A stretch of DNA of 64,000 nt, taken from the NCBI GenBank assembly GCA_900659855.1, contig CAACVI010000012.1, forward strand, positions 62,001-126,000. Reading direction: 5' to 3'. This DNA is from Candidatus Desulfarcum epimagneticum. GTDB taxonomy: Bacteria > Desulfobacterota > Desulfobacteria > Desulfobacterales > CR-1. Position numbers and translations under genes: made by a program. This document shows positions 10,708 through 19,003 of this stretch, in pieces (within the stretch, counting starts at the first letter, position 1; each line of letters starts with the position of its first letter). The notes under the pieces are model-generated. The model saw only the letters and a list, made by a program, of their open reading frames with translations, ran no database searches and had not been told where the DNA came from.

Positions 10708-10912
10708 TTCTCCTTTTTTTTAATGGGTTATCGGTTTCTCTGTTTAAAAGATAGTCACGGATTCGGCGCTGTCAAGACCGCCGGGGGCGGCCTTTCACGG
10801 GAAAAAAACTTCGGGTGTTTTTTTTTAATAAGGACAAAAAAACATTGAATTATTCGGCCGTTGATATAAAATGCCGCCTTTGCCGAATTTTCAGACAAAA
10901 GGAAAACCCAAA

Positions 10913-12487
10913 ATGATCACATTGCTGGATTACGGAGCCGGAAACGTCAGAAGCGTCATCAACGCGGTGGAGAGGCTGGGGGAAACCATCCGCCCGGCCG
11001 TCTCCGGCCGGGACATCGCCTCGGCCGAAAAACTGATATTTCCCGGGGTGGGCGCTTTCGGCAGCATGATGCGCATGCTCCGGAAAAAAAATTTCATCGC
11101 CCCTTTGAAGGATTACCTGGCGTCCGGCAGGCCCTTTTTCGGAATATGCCTGGGGATGCACGCCCTTTTCGACCAAAGCGAGGAGGCCGCCGGGGAAAAG
11201 GGCCTGGGGCTCATCCCGGGGACGGTCAGGCGCTTTGACACGAATCTGGCCGTTCCCCACATCGGCTGGAACGGGGTCAGCGCCCAAAAAAAATCCCGCC
11301 TGTTCAACGGGTTTTCGGGGGATGAAAAATTCTATTTCGTCCACTCGTTTCATGTGGTCCCGAAGGATCGGTCGGTCACGCTGGCCACCACGAATTACGG
11401 CGTGGAGTTTGTCAGCGCCGTTCAGACCGGCTCCATCTTCGCCACCCAGTTTCACCCTGAAAAAAGCGGGGAAAAGGGCCTGGCGCTTTTAAAAAATTTC
11501 TTAAGCCCCGGAACGGAAGCGTCCCGGCCCGTCGCCGCGCCGGCCGAAACAAAGCTGGCCAAGCGCGTCATCGCCTGTCTGGACGTGAGGGCCAACGACC
11601 AGGGGGACCTGGTGGTGACCAAGGGCGACCAGTACGATGTCCGGGAAAAGGGCCGGGTCCGGAACCTGGGAAAACCGGTGGAGGCCGCGGAGAAGTATTA
11701 CCGGCAAGGCGCCGATGAAATCACGTTTTTAAACATCACCGGGTTCAGGGATTTTCCGCTCAAGGACCTGCCCATGCTGGAGGTTTTGAAGGAGACCTCA
11801 AAGCGGGTGTGCGTCCCCCTGGCCATCGGGGGAGGTATCCGGGATTACACGGACTCGAAGGGAAGGGCCTACAGCGCCCTGGAAGTGGCCGACCGGTACT
11901 TCCGGTCGGGCGCCGACAAAATATCCATCGGAAGCGACGCCGTTCTCATCGCCGAACAGTATCTGAAAACCGGGCGCAAAACCGGCCGGACTTCCATTGA
12001 GCGGATATCCGACGTTTACGGAAGCCAGGCGGTGGTCGTGTCCATTGATCCCAAAAGGGCCTGGGTGAATTCCCCGGACGAAACCCGCCACCCGGTCATG
12101 GAGGAAAAAGAGCCGGGCGAAAACGGCGCCGGACGGTTCTTCTGGCATCAGGCCACCATCAGTGGGGGACGGGAGCCCCGGGACATGGACGCCGTCACCC
12201 TGGCCCGAATCTGCGAAGAGCTGGGGGCCGGGGAGATCCTTTTAAACTCCATCGACCGGGACGGGACCGGGGCGGGCTTCGACATGGATCTCATCCGCTC
12301 CGTCAAGTCGGCGGTCTCCATCCCCGTCATCGCCTCCAGCGGGGCCGGAAGCCCGGCGCATTTCGTGGAGGTCTTCACCCGGACACAGGCCGAGGCGGCC
12401 CTGGCGGCCGGGATATTTCACAGGGGCGAAGTCTCCATCGGCGAGGTGAAACGGGCGCTGGACGGAAAAGTGGAAACCCGCGCATAA
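10913..12487 (+). CDS. hisHF: Bifunctional imidazole glycerol-phosphate synthase, fused HisH-HisF
   Basis: About 524 residues. The HisH glutaminase domain is N-terminal (residues 1-200): the nucleophile lies in FFGICLGMHALFD and the His/Glu pair in TQFHPEKS. The HisF cyclase barrel follows from about residue 215: RVIACLDVRANDQGDLVV has the first catalytic Asp and VVVSIDPKRAW the second, and LLNSIDRDGTGAGFD and PVIASSGAGSPAHF also match. This fused order and the long HisF insertions are those of fungal and plant HIS7, whereas bacteria normally have two genes. The ATG at 10913 starts the HisH core and has AAAAGGAAA upstream. It stands alone, with no other his genes in the window. Confidence 0.93.
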   Translation: MITLLDYGAGNVRSVINAVERLGETIRPAVSGRDIASAEKLIFPGVGAFGSMMRMLRKKNFIAPLKDYLASGRPFFGICLGMHALFDQSEEAAGEKGLGLIPGTVRRFDTNLAVPHIGWNGVSAQKKSRLFNGFSGDEKFYFVHSFHVVPKDRSVTLATTNYGVEFVSAVQTGSIFATQFHPEKSGEKGLALLKNFLSPGTEASRPVAAPAETKLAKRVIACLDVRANDQGDLVVTKGDQYDVREKGRVRNLGKPVEAAEKYYRQGADEITFLNITGFRDFPLKDLPMLEVLKETSKRVCVPLAIGGGIRDYTDSKGRAYSALEVADRYFRSGADKISIGSDAVLIAEQYLKTGRKTGRTSIERISDVYGSQAVVVSIDPKRAWVNSPDETRHPVMEEKEPGENGAGRFFWHQATISGGREPRDMDAVTLARICEELGAGEILLNSIDRDGTGAGFDMDLIRSVKSAVSIPVIASSGAGSPAHFVEVFTRTQAEAALAAGIFHRGEVSIGEVKRALDGKVETRA

Positions 12488-12503
12488 GCCGGGCGCCGAG
12501 GGG

Positions 12504-13259
12504 TCATGGGCCGCAGACCGGGCAGTCGGGATTGGGGCCGATCTCCATTTTGTTAAAGTCCATTGTCCGGCAGTCCATATAAAGCAACGTGTTTGTTAAA
12601 AGACCTTCCGTCATTCCCAGGACGCATTTGATGGCCTCCATGCTCTGGATGGAGGCCACGACGCCGGGAACGGGCCCGAAAACGCCTATTTTTCTTTTTT
12701 CTTCCGCGCCGGATTCGGAGCCCGGGCCCGGGAAAAGGCACTCCAGGCACGGGGTCCGGCCGGGAAGAAAAGTGGAGACCATTCCGCAAAACCCGTCAAT
12801 GCCTCCATATATATAAGGGACGCCCTTTTGAATGGAGAACCGGTTCAAAACCCTTCGCGCGGCCATATTGTCCGCCGCGTCCAGGATGACATGGGCGCCT
12901 TCGGCCATCTCGCCGATGGAGTCCCGGGTGATTTTTTCCTGGAAATAAACGACATCGCAGCCGGGGTTCAAGGCCTTGAGTTTTTCACAGGCGGACCTGG
13001 CCTTGGGTCTTCGGACATCGGCGGTTCGATGGATGATCTGCCGGTTCAGGTTCCCGGTCTCCACCACATCCATGTCGGCGATTCTCAAACGCCCCACCCC
13101 GGCGGCCGCCATGTAAAAGGCGGACACGGAGCCCAGCCCCCCCAGTCCCGCCACAAAAACGCAGGCCTCCTTTAAGGCTTTCTGGCCCGTCTCCCCCACC
13201 CCGGGGATGATGATCTGGCGCCCGTATCTTTTTTTTTCTTCGGATGACAGAGAGGTCAT
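12504..13259 (-). CDS. ThiF/MoeB/HesA-family E1-like adenylyltransferase
   Basis: Activates the C-terminus of a ubiquitin-like sulfur carrier (ThiS, MoaD or a relative) by adenylation. 251 residues, with RYGRQIIIPGVGETGQKAL, the nucleotide loop VAGLGGLGSVSAFYMA, DMDVVETGNLNRQIIH, and zinc ligands in CLECLF and the C-terminal CPVCG. There is no rhodanese domain. No carrier protein lies next to it, so molybdopterin, thiamin or another sulfur-transfer role cannot be separated. Convergent with hisHF. Confidence 0.88.
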   Translation of the reverse strand: MTSLSSEEKKRYGRQIIIPGVGETGQKALKEACVFVAGLGGLGSVSAFYMAAAGVGRLRIADMDVVETGNLNRQIIHRTADVRRPKARSACEKLKALNPGCDVVYFQEKITRDSIGEMAEGAHVILDAADNMAARRVLNRFSIQKGVPYIYGGIDGFCGMVSTFLPGRTPCLECLFPGPGSESGAEEKRKIGVFGPVPGVVASIQSMEAIKCVLGMTEGLLTNTLLYMDCRTMDFNKMEIGPNPDCPVCGP

Positions 13260-13533
13260 GGGTGAATCCGGCGCTCCCGCGCGGAGGCCGCCTTCCTTTT
13301 TCGGGATGTGTTTGAGCCGGTCCGGCGCTCATCCAAATATTTTTTGACGATAACAGGATTTCAGGGCCTTGTAAAGAATCAAAAAAAACCGGGGGGGGAA
13401 AATCGCCTTCTTTGCCCCGCGAAGTCTTGATTTAAAAAAATATTTTCCTTTTATGTTTGATATTTTGTCAAAAATTTTATATTTAACCCCATATTGCGGA
13501 TCATTTATTTTTTAAGCGCCGACAGGAGATGTT

Positions 13534-14874
13534 ATGGGAAAAAAAATCATGCTCGCCTTTTTCATTCTGTGTCTGCTTTCCCTTTCCTCGCCGCCCTCGC
13601 CCCGGGCCGGGGAGACGACGTGGAAGGCCCAGACCTGGTCTGAAAAAGGATCGCTGTACTATGAGGCTTTCGTGGAATTCACGGATGACATTCGAAAAAA
13701 AACCGCGGGCGCCCTTGTGATCCGGCCCTTTCCCGTGGGCGCGTTCATGCGGGGATCTGAGATGCTCGACGGCCTCAAACACAATATCATCCAGGCCGCC
13801 AACAACGCCCCGGCCTATTTTGTGGAAAAAGACCCCGCCTTCGCGCCCATGGGGGTGCTTCCCGGGGCCTGGACAGAGGTTTCCCAGCTCATGACATGGT
13901 TCCGGGACATGGGGGGAAAAGCGCTTCTGACCCGGCTGTACGCGCCCTACGACGCGGTTCCCATCGGGGTCCAGTCCTTCGGCATGGAATCCATCTCATC
14001 CCGGTTCCCCATCCGCCGCATGGAGGATTTCAAAGGCCGCCGGATACGGGTTCCGGACGAGGGGATGGTGAAAACCCTGTTTGAAAAAATGGGCGCGCGG
14101 GCCGTCCCCCTGCCCGAAGGCGACATTTTGACGGCCCTGGAGAATCAGTTTGTGGACATGGTGGACTGGGGGACCCCGGCCATGAATTACAGCAAGGGAT
14201 TTTATAAAATCGCCAAACATTTTAATTTCCCGGGCTTTCATTCCCTGGGGCTCACCGACTTTTCCGTCAGGAAACAGGACTGGGAGAGGCTTTCCCCGGA
14301 AATCCGGGCCATTGTCATGGACGGGGTTCAGGTGTGGGGGGAGAAACTGCTTCGCCGGATCAATGAGGAAAATTACGTGAAAATCGGAAAGATGCTGGGC
14401 GAGGGGGCGTTTATCCACACCTGGGACAGCGAGGAGATGGACCGGGCCAGGGAAAAAGCCTCGGAGGCGTGGGACGAATGGGCCCAAAAGAGTCCCATGT
14501 CGGCAAAAGTCATCGAATCCCAGAAGATTTGTATGGAAAAGCTGGGCCTGGCCCGATTTTCGGAAATGAAACGCTCAAGGAGACTGTCGGATATCCACGC
14601 CGGTCTGAAGGAGGCGTTTCGGCTCTACGACGACATGATGCTTGAGATCAGCGAAACGCCGCCGGAAAGCCCTTTGGGTTTTGAGCGAGCGGACATCGGC
14701 CGCCTGAAGGCCGCGCTTCAAAAACCGCTGGAAGCCATCCGGAAAATCGAAAAAGGAATGTTTGAAAGCATCAAAAACAGGCTCATTTTAATGGACCGGG
14801 GCCGGGAGGCTGAAAAAACCTTTCAGACCCAAAACCCGCCCGCCCGGCCGTCCATAGGACAAGAGGCCCCATGA
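13534..14874 (+). CDS. TRAP-type solute-binding protein (DctP family), no transporter genes nearby
   Basis: 446 residues. A Sec signal peptide (hydrophobic 5-20, likely cut after PSPRA) precedes a DctP-like domain (about 28-340) with WKAQTWSEKGSLYYEAFVEF, FPVGAFMRGSEMLDGL, MEDFKGRRIRVPDEG and LTALENQFVDMVDWGTPAMN. A helical, charged C-terminal tail of about 100 residues follows that ordinary TRAP receptors lack. No DctQ or DctM membrane subunits are present. GACAGGAGATGTT precedes the ATG, and its stop overlaps the start of the cyclase-kinase gene by 4 bp (ATGA), so the two are translationally coupled. This suggests a sensing rather than transport role. Confidence 0.85.
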   Translation: MGKKIMLAFFILCLLSLSSPPSPRAGETTWKAQTWSEKGSLYYEAFVEFTDDIRKKTAGALVIRPFPVGAFMRGSEMLDGLKHNIIQAANNAPAYFVEKDPAFAPMGVLPGAWTEVSQLMTWFRDMGGKALLTRLYAPYDAVPIGVQSFGMESISSRFPIRRMEDFKGRRIRVPDEGMVKTLFEKMGARAVPLPEGDILTALENQFVDMVDWGTPAMNYSKGFYKIAKHFNFPGFHSLGLTDFSVRKQDWERLSPEIRAIVMDGVQVWGEKLLRRINEENYVKIGKMLGEGAFIHTWDSEEMDRAREKASEAWDEWAQKSPMSAKVIESQKICMEKLGLARFSEMKRSRRLSDIHAGLKEAFRLYDDMMLEISETPPESPLGFERADIGRLKAALQKPLEAIRKIEKGMFESIKNRLILMDRGREAEKTFQTQNPPARPSIGQEAP

Positions 14875-16217
14875 CCCGATTCATTGATCTTTCCCATCCC
14901 ATCACCCGCCGAACGCCCTGCTACCCGGGGGACCCGGAAATCGCCCTTGATCAGGCCCGAAACATCCGGGAGCACGGCTGCGACGTGCTGGAGATTTCCA
15001 TGGGAAGCCACACCGGCTCTCACATAGACGCGCCCTCGCACATGATTGAAGGCGGAAAAACGCTCGGCGATTTCGACCTGTCCTCTTTTTGCGGAAAGGC
15101 CGTCAAAGTGAGGCCGGATGAGGATATAGAGGGGCTTTTCGACGCCTTTGATCTGGATGGGATCATCCTGGAGACCGGATGGGGGGCCCATTTTTCCCGG
15201 CCGGACCTCTATTTCGGCCCCGGGCGTCCCGCCATCCCGGACCATTTTCTGAAAGCCGTCAGGCGCTCCGGGATCAAATTTTTCGGATGCGACCTTCCCA
15301 GCGTGGACCCAAGCGGATCCCGGGACAAAACCGTTCACCGGACGCTTTTGTCCCGGGACATTCTCATCTATGAGAGCCTGGCGAGCCTGGACAAACTGCC
15401 CGACAAAACCCCTTTTTTTTTCCACGGATTCCCCTTGAATATTCCCGGGGCCGACGGATGCCCGGTCAGGGCCGCGGCCCGGATCGGGGAGAGCGGCCGG
15501 GCGCTGGCGGCGAAGAGCCGTTTCCTGGCCGAAATCTCCCATGACCTGAGGGTCCCTTTAAACGGCATGGTCGCCATCGCCGATTCCCTGGCCGGGGGGG
15601 GCGCCGGGGAATTAAGCGAAGATCAGGCCGGGCTCGCGGCCATGATGGGGGACTGCGCCAGGCGGCTGGCGCTGATGGCGGACAACATCCTGGAATATTC
15701 CATTGACAAACGCCGCGCCGTCCGTCCGTCCCTCAAACCGGTGAACGTCCGGAAAGTCGCGGAATGGGCCATGACCTTCTCCAAACCCCTGGCCAGGAAA
15801 AAACCCATTGTGTTCATCAATGATATCCCCGAAAACCTTCCCATGGCCCGGGCCGATGAAAACAAACTGGGCCGGATTCTGCAAAACCTCATGGCGAACG
15901 CCGCGAAATTCACCCAAAAGGGCCGAATAACCGTGGACGCGCGCGCCATGCGGGACGGCGAAATCCGCGTCTCGGTGGCCGACACCGGCCCCGGGATCCC
16001 CAAAGACCGGCAGGCCCTGATTTTCAAACCCTTTGAGCGAGCCGGCGCCCCAAAGGACTCCCGGGACAGCGGCGTGGGGCTGGGGCTGGCGGTGGCCCGT
16101 AAACTGGCGCGGGAGCATGGCGGAGAAATCCGCCTGGAGCGCTCGGGCCCCGAAGGGTCGCTGTTCTCCCTTATCCTCCCGGGGGCCGGGGAACCCGATC
16201 AAAAAAACAGGAATTGA
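14871..16217 (+). CDS. Cyclase-family hydrolase domain fused to a histidine kinase
   Basis: 448 residues in one uninterrupted frame. Residues 1-205 form a cyclase domain (kynurenine formamidase/isatin hydrolase family): FIDLSHPITRRTPCYPGDPE, the metal motif HTGSHIDAPSH (HxG[ST]HxDxPxH), CDLPSVDP and ESLASLDKLP. Residues 215-445 are a kinase: H-box FLAEISHDLRVPLNGMV, N-box ENKLGRILQNLMANAAKFTQ, G1 DTGPGIP, F-box IFKPFERAG and G2 GVGLGLAVARKL. There is no signal peptide or membrane segment, so it should be cytoplasmic. No response regulator lies nearby. The cyclase domain keeps its metal ligands and may be an enzyme or a ligand sensor. I do not recall this architecture from described proteins. 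Confidence 0.88.
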   Translation: MTRFIDLSHPITRRTPCYPGDPEIALDQARNIREHGCDVLEISMGSHTGSHIDAPSHMIEGGKTLGDFDLSSFCGKAVKVRPDEDIEGLFDAFDLDGIILETGWGAHFSRPDLYFGPGRPAIPDHFLKAVRRSGIKFFGCDLPSVDPSGSRDKTVHRTLLSRDILIYESLASLDKLPDKTPFFFHGFPLNIPGADGCPVRAAARIGESGRALAAKSRFLAEISHDLRVPLNGMVAIADSLAGGGAGELSEDQAGLAAMMGDCARRLALMADNILEYSIDKRRAVRPSLKPVNVRKVAEWAMTFSKPLARKKPIVFINDIPENLPMARADENKLGRILQNLMANAAKFTQKGRITVDARAMRDGEIRVSVADTGPGIPKDRQALIFKPFERAGAPKDSRDSGVGLGLAVARKLAREHGGEIRLERSGPEGSLFSLILPGAGEPDQKNRN

Positions 16218-16218
16218 C

Positions 16219-16262
16219 AAAAAAAAAGCCCCGCCGGCGCAAAACGACGGCGGGGCCTTCAT
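16219..16262 (-). terminator. Rho-independent terminator of the glutamate-synthase-like gene
   Basis: A 10-bp stem (GGCCCCGCCG with CGGCGGGGC) and an 11-nt loop are followed on the minus strand by nine T residues. It starts about 13 bp beyond the stop of the 16275-17927 gene. The cyclase-kinase gene converges on it and may use the hairpin as well. Confidence 0.85.
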
Positions 16263-16274
16263 CCTGAATTTTTT

Positions 16275-17927
16275 TTATGCGCCCAATATCTTTCGGGCCT
16301 TTTCGTCATTGACATCCGACACATGGGGAATGCCCGTTTCCTGGGCCGTTTCCCGGTTGCCTGAAAAAATGTCGTCCCTGGAAATCTGGTCCATGGAAAA
16401 TTTCCGGGCGCCGGCCAGAAGCTGCTGAAGCCCGCCGGCCAGTTTGTCCGCCAGGGTGTAAAACGCGATGGCGCCGTAGGGAATGTGTTTCATCTCTTTT
16501 TTGCCGACTCTTTTCTCCAGATCAAAATAAGAGGCGAAAATCTCTTTCGCGCTGTTGCCCACTCTCTGGACCGTCCGGGGCAGCTCGGACCAGTTTCCGT
16601 TGACCTCCGCCCTTCTTTCGGGATAAATGGCCCCCTCGATGTTGGAGCCCACAAACCCCGGTATCATGATGGCGCGCCCCATGCAGACCAGTTTGGTGAA
16701 AGGGGCCCCAAGGGCCAGGGCTTTAAAAATATGGTCCTCCAGGGCAAAGCCCCCGGCAAAGGACAGGTCCACCACATCCTCGCCCTTTCCGGCGAGGATG
16801 GAGGCGTACTCATACGCCTTCGAGTGGAGATTGATGGACGGCACGCCCCAGCTCTGCATCATGTTCCACGGGCTCATGCCTGTTCCCCCGCCCGAGCCGT
16901 CGATGGTGAGAAGGTCGAGCTTGGCGTCCGTGGCGAATTTAATGGCCATGGCCAGCTCTTCCATGCCATAGGAGCCGGTTTTCAGGGTGATGCGTTTAAA
17001 GCCCAGGTCCCGCAGGTATTTCACGCTGTTCATGAAATCTTCCCGAACCTCCCCCACAGTGTCCATGTCCGTCCCCCCCAGGCGGCTGTGGCGGGCGAAG
17101 GACTTGATGGAGCCCTCCTCAAAGGCCTGCCGCACCTCGGGAAGCGAGGGGTCGGGGTCCACGATATAACCCCGCTCTTTCAGGAAAATGGCGTAATCCA
17201 GGCTTCTGACCTGGATTTCCCCGCCGATATCCTTGGCGCCCTGCCCCCATTTTAATTCAATGATGCATTTGTTGCCGTATTTTTTGGCCACAAATTCCGC
17301 CACGCCGTTTCGGGTGTCCTCCACATTGAGCTGGGTGATGATGGCGCCGTAGCCGTCGTAATAGCGCAGATACGTGTCGATTCTTCGCTCCAGCTCGGGC
17401 GATGTCTTGACTTTGCCCTCTCTCTTTTCCCCGGGATCGATTTTGGAGTCGCGGTCCACGCCCACCACGTTTTCCCCGATCACCACGGGAATGCCCACCA
17501 GGGCGCCGCCGATGGCGAAACTGTCCCAATATTTGGAGGCGATGAAGGTGGAGCCCAAAGCGCCCGTCATAATGGGAATCCGGGCCTTTGTTTTCATTTC
17601 CCGGCCGAATTCGGTCTCAAGACTCACATTGGGGAAAATGCAGTCATCGGGATTCGGGGTCAACCCCGGCCCGAGCCCGTGGGAGCCGTAGGCGTATCCC
17701 TGGATCCGTAGAGAATTGTATGAGACCCCGACGTGTGTGGTGTTGTTGGCCCCGGCGGTGACAAGCCCGAAGCTTCTCGGGTACAGCAGCTTCCGGCCCA
17801 CAAGGCTGGAGAGCCAGGTTTCGCATTTGCCCACGCAGTCGGCGCGGCAAAGCGTGCACAGGCTGGATTCAGCGGGATTCCCGCGGTTGCTGGTCCCCAA
17901 AACGTCGTTGCTCTTCGAAAATCTCAT
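16275..17927 (-). CDS. FMN-binding glutamate synthase-like protein
   Basis: 550 residues matching the FMN/synthase domain of GltB: GALGSTFIASKYWDSFAIGG, ECIIELKWGQGAKD-like KCIIELKWGQGAKDIGGEI, TIDGSGGGTGMSPWNMMQSW and ALALGAPFTKLVCMGRA. There is no glutaminase domain. The N-terminus has a CTLCRADCVGKC motif (CxxCxxxCxxxC) that could bind an iron-sulfur cluster. Such standalone proteins occur in archaea and anaerobic bacteria; the reaction could be glutamate synthase or another FMN-dependent redox step. AAAGGAGA lies upstream of the ATG. Single gene with its own terminator. Confidence 0.85.
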   Translation of the reverse strand: MRFSKSNDVLGTSNRGNPAESSLCTLCRADCVGKCETWLSSLVGRKLLYPRSFGLVTAGANNTTHVGVSYNSLRIQGYAYGSHGLGPGLTPNPDDCIFPNVSLETEFGREMKTKARIPIMTGALGSTFIASKYWDSFAIGGALVGIPVVIGENVVGVDRDSKIDPGEKREGKVKTSPELERRIDTYLRYYDGYGAIITQLNVEDTRNGVAEFVAKKYGNKCIIELKWGQGAKDIGGEIQVRSLDYAIFLKERGYIVDPDPSLPEVRQAFEEGSIKSFARHSRLGGTDMDTVGEVREDFMNSVKYLRDLGFKRITLKTGSYGMEELAMAIKFATDAKLDLLTIDGSGGGTGMSPWNMMQSWGVPSINLHSKAYEYASILAGKGEDVVDLSFAGGFALEDHIFKALALGAPFTKLVCMGRAIMIPGFVGSNIEGAIYPERRAEVNGNWSELPRTVQRVGNSAKEIFASYFDLEKRVGKKEMKHIPYGAIAFYTLADKLAGGLQQLLAGARKFSMDQISRDDIFSGNRETAQETGIPHVSDVNDEKARKILGA

Positions 17928-18060
17928 ACACCAGTCTCCTTTTTTAAATTGTAAAAAATAACGACAATGCCGTCCGATCCATTTTTTACAGGTTTATTAA
18001 ATAATTCATCAAGTAACCAGTGAATATAATTTTTTTTATTTTCTTTGTCAAACTAAAAAT

Positions 18061-18101
18061 GATAAGTCCGTGAAAAATCACGGGACAGCGTCGTAAAAAA
18101 T
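18061..18101. repeat. Solo end of the 128-bp hairpin repeat family
   Basis: The sequence from GATAAGTCCGTG through CACGGGACAGCGTCG to TAAAAAATG closely matches the left flank and left arm end of hairpin copy 2 (38303-38347), but the central hairpin is missing. It ends 6 bp from the stop codon of the minus-strand gene at 18107. Confidence 0.55.
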
Positions 18102-18106
18102 GAAGG

Positions 18107-18979
18107 TCAGGCGATCCGCTCCAGACATTTAAGGCCCATCCGCCTGACGTTGACCCGGATGATTTCGCGCCTGTGCCAGGCCCGTCCCCGGGCGCTGTCC
18201 CGAACCTTTGACTCGGCGGCGGCGATTTCCCCGGCTTTACCCAGCGCGGCCTCGTCCACGGCTTTGCCCGTCAGGAATGCTTCGGCCTTTTTCGCCCGCA
18301 TGGGCGTGGGGGCCGCCACCCCCAGGCATATCCGGGCCTTTTTGCATGTGACGCCGTCTTCCTCCAGGGCCAGCAAAACCCCGGTTCCCACGATGGGAAG
18401 CTCCATGGCGGCCCTTCGGGAAAACTTGGCGTACGCGCCCGCGGAGGCGGGCTCTTTTTTGGGAATGACGAACCGGGTGAGGATGTCGGACTTTTTTAAA
18501 ACGGTTTGGCCCGGGCCGACAAAAAAATCGGCGATGCCCACCTGCCTGGCTCCCCCGGCGCCATGTATCTCCACCCGGGCGTCCAGGGCCAGCAGAGGGA
18601 CGGCCCCGTCGGCCGAAGGCGCCGCGTTGGCCACGTTTCCCCCCATTGTGCCCACGTTGCGCACCTGGACGGACCCGATGTTGGACACGGCGTCGTGGAT
18701 AATCGGGAACCGGGACTGAATCATGGCGGAGGTCTCCAGGGCGCGGTGGGTCGTCCGCGAGCCGATGCGAAGCTCCCCGGAGTCCGAATCCAGCTCCAGC
18801 GCGTTCAATTCCTTGATCCGGTTGAGGGAAATCAGGGCGTCCGGCCGGGCCCATCCCTCCTTGATCCGGACCATGACATCGGTGCCGCCGGCGATGTAAA
18901 GGGCGTTTTCCCCGGCGGACTCCATGAGGGACACCGCCTCGTCAAGGGCGCCGGGCATGTGGTATTTGAATGTCTCCAT
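18107..18979 (-). CDS. Molybdenum hydroxylase FAD subunit (CoxM/XdhB type)
   Basis: The medium, FAD-binding subunit of a xanthine dehydrogenase-family enzyme, 290 residues. It shows YIAGGTDVMVRIKEG and VRNVGTMGGNVANAAPSADG, the two FAD pyrophosphate loops, then a CO dehydrogenase flavoprotein C-terminal domain. It lacks the cysteine insert seen in the second FAD subunit at 34890. It follows the CoA ligase gene by 24 bp and ends the minus arm of the catabolic cluster. No large or small partner is adjacent; it may share those on the plus arm (37823, 38474) or have partners elsewhere. Confidence 0.9.
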   Translation of the reverse strand: METFKYHMPGALDEAVSLMESAGENALYIAGGTDVMVRIKEGWARPDALISLNRIKELNALELDSDSGELRIGSRTTHRALETSAMIQSRFPIIHDAVSNIGSVQVRNVGTMGGNVANAAPSADGAVPLLALDARVEIHGAGGARQVGIADFFVGPGQTVLKKSDILTRFVIPKKEPASAGAYAKFSRRAAMELPIVGTGVLLALEEDGVTCKKARICLGVAAPTPMRAKKAEAFLTGKAVDEAALGKAGEIAAAESKVRDSARGRAWHRREIIRVNVRRMGLKCLERIA

Positions 18980-19003
18980 ATTCTTAAAACCCTCTTTTTT
19001 GGT

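Noticed and set aside
13534-14874. Complete TRAP transporter
   Set aside because: No DctQ or DctM-like membrane protein lies on either side; the next gene is the cyclase-kinase.
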